From an uncultured Eubacteriales bacterium (lineage in GTDB: Bacteria; Bacillota; Clostridia; Lachnospirales; CAG-274), in the NCBI GenBank assembly GCA_902497185.1, contig CABVEG010000008.1, forward strand, positions 1 through 18,435: DNA of 18,435 nt, read 5' to 3'. Below, one piece after another: positions 13,273-18,435 of the stretch. Position numbers and translations under genes: made by a program. The notes beneath the pieces were generated by a model that had not been told where the DNA came from, did not search any database, and saw only the letters and a program-made list of their open reading frames with translations. Numbering within the stretch: position 1 is the first letter of the stretch; every line of letters begins with the position of its first letter.

Positions 13273-13796
13273 TTGTCAATCCCCTTTAACGGATAAACGA
13301 GAACAGGCAGTAGAGATTTTAAAAGCATACCTGTTATTGTACCCATAATTAAGCCTGATATAATAAGAACAGGAAGATAATAAAGGGTATATTTGTTGTT
13401 ATCAAGTATAACAATTAATGCTATAAGCTGACCAATGTTGTGGAAAACTGCGCCTGCAATACTAAGTAGAAGATATGAAATTTTATCCTTGAATAATGCA
13501 GAAAGTATAATTATAACACATATTGATAAAATACCACCGCTTATACTTAAAATGCCTGCCGAAGGACTTCTTGTGATAAATACAAAAACTCCTTTTGCAA
13601 TAGTTAGGCTGAAAGCTACTTTTTTGCCAAGGAAGAAAAGTGCAAACATAGTTACAATATTTGCAAGCCCAAGTTTAACTCCCGGAGGCAGTGTGGCAAG
13701 GGCTGCCAATGCAGATTCAAATATTGAAAGCACAACTATAAGAGTAAGCAGCATTGCCATATATGAAATGTATCTGGCTTTTGAAAAATTTTTCAT
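13269..13796 (-). CDS. Gx transporter family membrane protein
   Basis: A hydrophobic protein of 175 residues with five to six membrane helices. The opening YISYMAMLLTLIVVLSIFES and the stretches LPPGVKLGLANIVTMFALF and RSPSAGILSISGGILS are typical of the family annotated as Gx transporter or heptaprenyl diphosphate synthase component I. The second label is historical; there is no prenyl synthase gene here. In Firmicutes this family travels with apbE and NusG-II genes and resembles small substrate-binding components of vitamin importers, so movement of a flavin or flavin precursor has been proposed. The ATG at 13796 follows AAGGAGA; the stop overlaps the apbE start, so the two genes are translationally coupled. 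Substrate unproven. Confidence 0.83.
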   Translation of the reverse strand: MKNFSKARYISYMAMLLTLIVVLSIFESALAALATLPPGVKLGLANIVTMFALFFLGKKVAFSLTIAKGVFVFITRSPSAGILSISGGILSICVIIILSALFKDKISYLLLSIAGAVFHNIGQLIALIVILDNNKYTLYYLPVLIISGLIMGTITGMLLKSLLPVLVYPLKGIDK

Positions 13797-13810
13797 AAAT
13801 AGTTCTCCTT

Positions 13811-14188
13811 TTAAATAGCAGCATCAATATTGTCGCTGCCTTTTCCTTTTACCACAACAGAAATTTTGTTAGGCAGACAAACGGCAGTTTGCCCTGCTCT
13901 TGAAAGCCAGCCTGTATTTACACAAATTTTGTCGGGACAGTCAGAATGTTTAAAATGTATTCTTTTATCCTTTACTTCAATAACAATATTGTTGTTAATT
14001 TCAGGTGTGTATTCTCTATCCTCATTTAAAGGCAGCTTTTCAATTACCTGACCGTCATATATAACTTCGGCATAAGAAGCGCTATTGCCCATATACAGCC
14101 TATAGCCCGTATAAAGAGCCAAAGCAAGTAAAAAAATGACGGCAATGGCTGCAATATCCCTGTTATTAAAAAATTTCCTATTGTTCAT
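13811..14188 (-). CDS. NusG domain II-containing membrane-anchored protein
   Basis: First gene of the flavinylation operon; 125 residues. Residues 11-32 are one membrane helix (AVIFLLALALYTGYRL), leaving the rest outside the cell. The outer domain has the NusG-II pattern: AEVIYDGQVIEKLPL, IVIEVKDKRIHF, then DCPDKICVNTGWLS and TAVCLPNKISVVVKG. The three conserved cysteines (in DCPDKIC and AVC) suggest a redox or metal role. It is unrelated in job to the transcription factor NusG. The ATG at 14188 follows AAAGGAGA. Fourteen nt separate it from the Gx gene. This trio is found near ApbE-linked and Rnf-like electron-transfer systems; the exact role of the NusG-II domain is unknown. Confidence 0.86.
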   Translation of the reverse strand: MNNRKFFNNRDIAAIAVIFLLALALYTGYRLYMGNSASYAEVIYDGQVIEKLPLNEDREYTPEINNNIVIEVKDKRIHFKHSDCPDKICVNTGWLSRAGQTAVCLPNKISVVVKGKGSDNIDAAI

Positions 14189-14213
14189 ACTTATCTCCTT
14201 TTTAATTAACTTA

Positions 14214-14242
14214 AGTATACAACATTATTTTTATTATGTCAA
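14214..14242 (-). promoter_or_regulatory. Promoter of the NusG-II/Gx/apbE operon
   Basis: TTGACA (14237-14242) and TATACT (14214-14219) on the minus strand, 17 nt apart, 26 nt before the first start codon. Back to back with the promoter at 14249-14277. Confidence 0.8.
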
Positions 14243-14248
14243 AAGTTA

Positions 14249-14277
14249 TAGACAAAATCAATTTAAAATGATATAAT
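14249..14277 (+). promoter_or_regulatory. Promoter of the nitronate monooxygenase-like gene
   Basis: TAGACA (14249-14254) and TATAAT (14272-14277) with 17 nt between. Its -35 lies only 6 nt from the -35 of the divergent operon, so the two could share a regulator or compete for polymerase. Confidence 0.7.
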
Positions 14278-14339
14278 TACAATTAAGAAAGTTTGGATTA
14301 GTTTAATGTAAATATATATTTAGATTTGAGGTAATTTTA

Positions 14340-15389
14340 ATGAAGAATTTAGTGATTGGAGATTTGATTGCAAAAATTCCTATAATTCAGGGTGGTATGG
14401 GAGTTGGTATCAGCCTGCATAAACTTGCTGCCGCAGTGGCAAGAGAAGGCGGTATAGGTGTGATTTCTGCTGCCCAGCCGGGCTTTAGAGAGCCTGACTT
14501 TTATACCAATACTTTTGATGCTAATATGAGAGCATTATCAAGAGAAATTAAGCTTGCAAAGGAAGAATCAAAGGGCGGTATCATAGGTGTGAATATTATG
14601 GTGGCTGTTACCCATTATGAAGATTTTGTAAAGTGTTGCATAGAAAATGGAGCCGACATTATAATATCAGGTGCAGGTCTGCCTATGGATTTGCCAAAGT
14701 TTGCCGCAGGTTCTGATATTAAGCTTGCGCCTATTGTATCTTCAGCAAAGGCGTGTAAGGTTATTTTCTCTCGTTGGGTTAAAAAGTATGACAGACTTCC
14801 CGATCTTCTTGTTATTGAAGGACCTAAGGCAGGAGGACATTTGGGATTTAAGGCAGAGGAAGTCCTTAGTATTGATAACTTTGATGATGAAATACTTAAA
14901 ATAATTGAAACTAAAAAGGAATTTGAAGAAAAATTTAACAAGAAAATTCCCGTTGTATTTGGCGGCGGTGTATTCACTAAGGAAGATGTTAAGCATTGCT
15001 TAGATGATTTGGGTCTTGATGGTGTGCAGATGGCTACACGCTTTGTTGCAACGGAAGAATGTGATGCTGATGTAGCCTTTAAGGAGGCTTATGTCAATGC
15101 AAAGCTTGAAGATGTTAAAATTGTTAAAAGCCCTGTAGGTATGCCGGGCAGAGCATTAAATAACCACTTTATTAAGGATATTGTGCCTGACGGCTGTAAA
15201 ATATCACGCTGTTTCCAATGTCTTGTACACTGTGATCCAAAGACTATACCTTATTGTATTTCCCAGGCGCTTTTTAACGGAGCTAACGGCGATATTGACA
15301 ATGCTCTTGTTTTCTGTGGGGAAAATGTTTATAAAATTGACAAAATTTCAACCGTTAAGGATATAATTGATGAAGTTTTGGAAAGATAA
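14340..15389 (+). CDS. FMN-dependent nitronate monooxygenase / FabK-like flavoprotein
   Basis: TIM-barrel flavoenzyme of the nitronate monooxygenase and enoyl-ACP reductase II superfamily, 349 residues. Motifs: PIIQGGMGVGIS at the N-terminus, GVNIMVAVTHYEDFV, SGAGLPMDLP, EGPKAGGHLG with the catalytic-type His167, then VFGGGVFT and DGVQMATRFVATEEC for FMN phosphate. After residue 280 comes a C-terminal segment with Cys286, 291, 294, 298 and 306 (Cx4Cx2Cx3Cx7C), not present in classical FabK and suggestive of a metal site. The ATG at 14340 follows GAGGT (14328-14332). No fatty-acid synthesis genes are adjacent, which argues for a nitronate or other NAD(P)H flavin oxidoreductase role over FabK. 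It is followed 49 nt later by the SseB genes, possibly in the same transcript. Confidence 0.82.
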   Translation: MKNLVIGDLIAKIPIIQGGMGVGISLHKLAAAVAREGGIGVISAAQPGFREPDFYTNTFDANMRALSREIKLAKEESKGGIIGVNIMVAVTHYEDFVKCCIENGADIIISGAGLPMDLPKFAAGSDIKLAPIVSSAKACKVIFSRWVKKYDRLPDLLVIEGPKAGGHLGFKAEEVLSIDNFDDEILKIIETKKEFEEKFNKKIPVVFGGGVFTKEDVKHCLDDLGLDGVQMATRFVATEECDADVAFKEAYVNAKLEDVKIVKSPVGMPGRALNNHFIKDIVPDGCKISRCFQCLVHCDPKTIPYCISQALFNGANGDIDNALVFCGENVYKIDKISTVKDIIDEVLER

Positions 15390-15438
15390 CAATAACGAAT
15401 TTGTTATTAATAAAAAATAAAGTATGAGAGGTAAAAAA

Positions 15439-15834
15439 ATGAATAAGAAACCGGATAATAGTAAGCTTGTTGAAGCTATGAAGCAGTTTAAGGCTGTACG
15501 TACTGTAATCTTTCAGGAGGAATTTTACAAGGCTGTAGTTGAGGCTATGTTTTATGTGCCTGTTAGTTTGGATAAGGGCACAGGCTCAAAGAGAAGCGGT
15601 AAGTATTGTGCTTTAAACACTAAGGATGGAAAGAAATTCCTTTGTGCCTTTACAAGTACTGAAGAACTTGATAAGTGCTATGGTGACAGAGAAGATGTTA
15701 TTGGTGTTCTTCACAATTTTGCAGCAGTAAGAGAAGTCATTGTAAAGGAAAACAGCGGACTTGACGGCTTAATATTTGATGCAATGGGTGAAAATGTAGC
15801 TATTCCTAAAGAGGAAATGATTCCTAAGGAGTAA
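15439..15834 (+). CDS. SseB N-terminal domain protein, first of three
   Basis: A cytosolic protein of 131 residues consisting only of an SseB N-terminal-type domain. The family is named from enhanced serine sensitivity in E. coli; its molecular function is not settled. Visible pattern: LVEAMKQFKAV, MFYVPVSLD, YCALNTKDGKKFLCAFTSTEEL, then LDGLIFDAMGENVAI near the end. The ATG at 15439 is chosen because GAGAGGT (15426-15432) sits just before it; a frame start at 15424 would itself contain that ribosome site and has none upstream. Sixteen nt separate its stop from the next SseB gene. Its domain aligns with those of the next two genes. Confidence 0.8.
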   Translation: MNKKPDNSKLVEAMKQFKAVRTVIFQEEFYKAVVEAMFYVPVSLDKGTGSKRSGKYCALNTKDGKKFLCAFTSTEELDKCYGDREDVIGVLHNFAAVREVIVKENSGLDGLIFDAMGENVAIPKEEMIPKE

Positions 15835-15849
15835 TGGAGGAATTTTATA

Positions 15850-16614
15850 ATGAATATTCCTATTGATAATACTGCACTTATTCAGGCAGCTTTAAGATTA
15901 AAGGAAAATAATACACAGGAAAACCGCTATTGGTTTTTAAACAAACTTATAGGCTCCAGCTTTATTCTTCCTGTTGTAATAATTCCCGAACCTATTAATA
16001 ATAAAATTTCGCCTGATGCCACGGTTAATTACTTTTCAATGAAAACAAGCAAGGGGCTTGTATATCTTGCAGTATTTACAAGTGGCGAGGAGTTTGAAAA
16101 GTGGAATAAAAATCCAAATAAAATGTATCTTATCAGAAGCTACGACAATATTAAAAAATTGGTTTTATCCACAAAGGGATATGATGGATTTGTTATTGAC
16201 CCCTGCGGCTGTAACTTGGCAGTGCAGAACAGCCTTATTCAAAATATTGAAAGGGCAAATAATCCTGATGTTCTTATTAAAGCTGAAAGAGTGCAGACAG
16301 AGGGTAATATGGGTTTAGTTCCTGTTGATAATCCTCCAGAGAGTATTAAAAATGCTTTAGTGGATTATTTTAAATCTCAGGACAATATAAGTGCTGCCTA
16401 CTATATGGAAACTGTCAGAAAGGGTGCTGATAAGGCAACTCCCGTGCTAGTGGTTGAGTTTTGCAAAGACGGCAGCTTAAAGGCTGCTTTTGACGGTATA
16501 GCAGCTGTTGCTCATTCAGCAATGGAAAAAGGCGAAACTATTGGTCTTATGCCGTCTTTTGATAAGGTTGCGCAAAAATATATTAAGGGTGTTACCCCTT
16601 TTTATAAAAAATGA
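15850..16614 (+). CDS. SseB family protein with N- and C-terminal domains, second of three
   Basis: The full-length member of the tandem set, 254 residues. Residues 1-140 repeat the SseB N-domain pattern: FILPVVIIPE, VNYFSMKTSKGLVYLAVFTSGEEFEKW, then YDGFVIDPCGCNLAV. Residues from about 150 form the SseB C-terminal domain: LVPVDNPPESIKNALVDYF, ISAAYYMETV, TPVLVVEFCKDGSL and a GVTPFYKK end. ATG at 15850 follows GGAGG (15837-15841). The third gene starts 10 nt after the stop, so the three form one tight operon. No signal peptide or membrane helix. Function beyond family membership unknown. Confidence 0.82.
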   Translation: MNIPIDNTALIQAALRLKENNTQENRYWFLNKLIGSSFILPVVIIPEPINNKISPDATVNYFSMKTSKGLVYLAVFTSGEEFEKWNKNPNKMYLIRSYDNIKKLVLSTKGYDGFVIDPCGCNLAVQNSLIQNIERANNPDVLIKAERVQTEGNMGLVPVDNPPESIKNALVDYFKSQDNISAAYYMETVRKGADKATPVLVVEFCKDGSLKAAFDGIAAVAHSAMEKGETIGLMPSFDKVAQKYIKGVTPFYKK

Positions 16615-16624
16615 GAGGTGTATT

Positions 16625-17017
16625 ATGAGTAAAGCGTTAGCGGATAGTATAACTAGATTGAAGTCAGATTCTTCTAAAATTAATAAGACTGATTTTGTAA
16701 CCAAGCTTATTAGTGACAGATTTTTTGTGCCTGTTATAGTTGAGGCAGATGAGAATAATAATATAACCAGAATGGGATATTATTCAATTTCTGCTGAAAA
16801 TGGCAGTTTTTTACTTGTATTTACAAGTGTTGAGGCTATTGGTGCATGGAGAAAGGACGTTCAGTTCCTTGAGCTTAACTATAATGATGTGTGTGGCATT
16901 ATTAATGTTGAAGGTGCGGAATATGCAGGTGTGGAAATTGACCACTGCGGCAATAGTATGGCACTTAAAAAGGACTTTGTTAATAAGGTTAAAAGTCATA
17001 TTAAGATTAAGAAATAA
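16625..17017 (+). CDS. SseB N-terminal domain protein, third of three
   Basis: 130 residues, N-domain only. Pattern: FVTKLISDRFFVPVIVEAD, YYSISAENGSFLLVFTSVEA, then AEYAGVEIDHCGNSMAL. It aligns end to end with the first SseB gene and the N-half of the second, including the FTS step and the final D-x-x-G-x-x-[ML]A-[LIV] turn. The ATG at 16625 is chosen because GAGAGGT (16613-16619) sits 5 nt before it, overlapping the previous stop; the frame is open 117 nt upstream but that part overlaps the second gene and lacks a ribosome site. A terminator follows at 17069-17108. Confidence 0.8.
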   Translation: MSKALADSITRLKSDSSKINKTDFVTKLISDRFFVPVIVEADENNNITRMGYYSISAENGSFLLVFTSVEAIGAWRKDVQFLELNYNDVCGIINVEGAEYAGVEIDHCGNSMALKKDFVNKVKSHIKIKK

Positions 17018-17029
17018 TTAACTTAATTC

Positions 17030-17058
17030 TTGAAATATTGTTAAATTGGTTGTATACT
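17030..17058 (+). promoter_or_regulatory. Promoter directly in front of a terminator
   Basis: TTGAAA (17030-17035) and TATACT (17053-17058) with 17 nt between. A transcript starting near 17065 meets the terminator at once. It could make a tiny RNA, or a leader ahead of the PucR-type gene at 17168 when termination is bypassed. Confidence 0.5.
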
Positions 17059-17068
17059 AATTAAAAGC

Positions 17069-17108
17069 AAAGAGGCATAAGGATATGTAATCCTGTGTCT
17101 CTTTTTTT
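17069..17108 (+). terminator. Terminator after the SseB operon
   Basis: Arms 17069-17084 and 17090-17104 pair over 15 bp with two G-U wobbles and one bulged A, followed by a run of eight T. The wobbles suit the plus-strand RNA. Confidence 0.82.
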
Positions 17109-17167
17109 TGCTGATTAATATTTGAGTTAGGGATAATGCTAATGTGGAGAGGAAGTGAAAGGGAGTA

Positions 17168-18295
17168 ATGTATGTATGGAAACTTTTTAATAAACTAAAG
17201 GATTTTGATATTAGTATTGTTGCAGGAGAGGACGGATTAAACAGAAGTGTCAGATGGTACCATATAGCTGAAGATTTGTCTGTTGCTGACTATATTATAG
17301 GCAACGAGGTTATAATTACAACAGGAGTGGAGCTTGGAGAGGATCCTAAAAAAATTATTGAGTTTATAGATACTATTTGCTCTAAAGGAACATCAGCATT
17401 GATTGTTGTATGCGGCAAATATATATCATATATTCCCGATAAGGTTGTGGAATATTGTGATAGTATAAGGCTGCCGCTTTTTAGAATGTCTTGGACAGAA
17501 AAAATTACTAATGTTGGAAAGGCTGTAAGTAATGCGCTTTTGGATGATGAAAGATTTAGAACAAATATGCATAATGCAATGAGTATTGCACTGCTTGTGC
17601 CAAATCAAAGCAGGCAGAATAAAGCCCTCTTTAATGAGTACGGCTTTACGGACAGCAAGTTTTATTCAGTAATTCTTGGCGATATATCTGAAATTGGTTC
17701 AGATGAATCCTCTAATCTTGCTTCAGAAATAAGAGATAACATTGTTAATATTACAAGCAGTGTATTTATAACTGTAATAGAAAAGAGGATTGCTGTAATT
17801 ATGGCTAATCATAATGGTGAAAAACTTGTAACAGAGGCGGATATAATATTAAATACAATGGGAAAAATCACCTGTGCAGGTAGAAGTGAGGCAAAACCTG
17901 GTATTAGGAGTATAAGCAAATATTATAAACAGGCTGAAATTAATATGTTGTCACAAAAGTCTAATTTAAGCAATGTGCTTAAGGTAAACGAACAATATAA
18001 AATACTTCTTGAAATCAAGGATAAAGCAAAGGTTGAAGAGTATTGCAATAATGTAATAGGTGAGATCCTTAATTGGGATGAGAAAAATAATAGTAATTAT
18101 TATGAAACTCTTAAATGCTATTTTAATAATGATGCAAGTGTAATAAAGGCTGCACAGGAAATGAATATTCACAGAAACACCATTAATTATAAAATTAAAA
18201 AGATTGAGGGCTTGCTTAATTGTGATTTGTCAAGTTTTGAAGAAAGGTTTTCAATAATGCTTGCAATGAAGCTCAGAGATATTTATTTAAAGTAA
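17168..18295 (+). CDS. PucR-family transcriptional regulator
   Basis: DNA-binding regulator of 375 residues with the usual three parts. Residues 1-125 match the PucR N-terminal domain: VAGEDGLNRSVRWYHIAED, VADYIIGNEVIITTGVELG, then IRLPLFRMSW. The middle (about 130-280) is the divergent GGDEF-like sensor region. Residues from about 315 carry the C-terminal helix-turn-helix: ASVIKAAQEMNIHRNTINYK, followed by KIKKIEGLLNCDL. The family controls purine, amino-acid or other nitrogen-compound catabolism. No such genes are adjacent, so the target is unknown. The ATG at 17168 fits the family start; the nearest GGGAG (17161-17165) is unusually close, and GGAGAGGAAG further upstream may help. Translation may be weak. 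Confidence 0.85.
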   Translation: MYVWKLFNKLKDFDISIVAGEDGLNRSVRWYHIAEDLSVADYIIGNEVIITTGVELGEDPKKIIEFIDTICSKGTSALIVVCGKYISYIPDKVVEYCDSIRLPLFRMSWTEKITNVGKAVSNALLDDERFRTNMHNAMSIALLVPNQSRQNKALFNEYGFTDSKFYSVILGDISEIGSDESSNLASEIRDNIVNITSSVFITVIEKRIAVIMANHNGEKLVTEADIILNTMGKITCAGRSEAKPGIRSISKYYKQAEINMLSQKSNLSNVLKVNEQYKILLEIKDKAKVEEYCNNVIGEILNWDEKNNSNYYETLKCYFNNDASVIKAAQEMNIHRNTINYKIKKIEGLLNCDLSSFEERFSIMLAMKLRDIYLK

Positions 18296-18300
18296 TAAAA

Positions 18301-18315
18301 GGCACAGTTTGTGCC
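18301..18315. terminator. Small hairpin after the PucR-type gene
   Basis: GGCAC/GTGCC with a 5-nt loop, 5 nt past the stop. The T-run lies on the minus-strand side only, so it would better end a convergent transcript from beyond the window. Confidence 0.35.
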
Positions 18316-18356
18316 TCAGACTGTCAAAAAACTAAACTTTTTAAGAAAAACTGAAT

Positions 18357-18435
18357 TTCTTACGACACCGTAATTCAAAAAGCGTCGCAGACTTTAATCC
18401 GCAGGTCGAGCTTTGCCCGACCGAGGACGGGGACT
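18357..18435. repeat. GC-richer edge of an unidentified element
   Basis: Composition rises sharply in the last ~80 bases. It contains a hairpin GGTCG/CGACC (around 18403-18421) and the word GCCCGACCGAGG, close to GCCCGTGACCGAGG at 6954-6967. This may be the start of an intergenic repeat or RNA that continues past the edge. No coding frame is supported. Confidence 0.3.

Noticed and set aside
14615..14996. Two overlapping minus-strand frames within the nitronate monooxygenase-like gene
   Set aside because: Both are antisense to strongly conserved motifs of a real gene and have no ribosome site.
15337..15367. Promoter for the SseB operon inside the preceding gene (TTGACA and TATAAT)
   Set aside because: Both boxes are good but 19 nt apart and inside conserved coding sequence; too weak to list.
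16508..16624. Upstream extension of the third SseB gene by 39 codons
   Set aside because: Overlaps the second SseB C-domain out of frame and does not match the family; ATG 16625 has a ribosome site.
1..18435. CRISPR arrays, tRNA or rRNA genes, transposases, phage genes
   Set aside because: No regularly spaced repeats, no tRNA-like T-loop sequence and no transposase or phage motif were found on either strand.

Overview
The window reads as a low-GC, spore-forming anaerobic member of the Clostridia. The DNA is AT-rich with AGGAGG-type ribosome sites and many -35/-10 pairs close to the sigma-A consensus at 17-nt spacing. A germination protease gene (gpr) sits next to rpsT, and there is a ferredoxin-linked 2-oxoacid oxidoreductase. 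No phage or IS transposase genes are visible. Genus cannot be told from the sequence alone.

Layout. 1-1043 (-): 5' part of a secreted DUF6273-type protein, divergent from coaBC (1198-2382, +; coenzyme A synthesis). 2377-2682: a compact locus not covered by ordinary gene calls, with a 33-residue membrane-peptide gene on the minus strand, a convergent short RNA, a shared terminator and a repeated copy of the peptide's start region. This is the plan of an Fst/par-type type I toxin-antitoxin system. 2707-3483 (+): orphan ModA-like binding lipoprotein. 3605-6812 (+): two-gene 2-oxoacid:ferredoxin oxidoreductase (gamma-delta fusion and alpha-beta fusion) behind a leader hairpin that covers the ribosome site. 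6812-6989 (+): strongly folded RNA element. 7132-10183 (-): short RecQ helicase and the PutP sodium/proline symporter. 10360-10492: MITE-like palindromic repeat. 10513-11487 (-) gpr, divergent from 11691-11954 (+) rpsT with a structured leader. 11982-12266 (+): probable free-standing structured RNA with a strong promoter, paired ends and a terminator. 12271-14188 (-): NusG-II-domain protein, Gx-type membrane transporter and ApbE flavin transferase, an extracytosolic flavinylation cassette. 14340-17017 (+): FMN-dependent nitronate monooxygenase/FabK-like enzyme and three tandem SseB-domain genes. 17168-18295 (+): PucR-family regulator. The last ~80 bases are GC-richer and look like the edge of a repeat.

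How the genes fit together. Most are core metabolism and sporulation housekeeping: CoA supply, CoA-dependent 2-oxoacid oxidation to reduced ferredoxin, flavin attachment to surface redox proteins, proline uptake and spore germination. The new biology is mainly between the genes: the par-like toxin locus at 2.4-2.7 kb and two folded RNAs at about 6.9 and 12.1 kb. All function calls come from reading motifs by eye; no database search or folding program was run.
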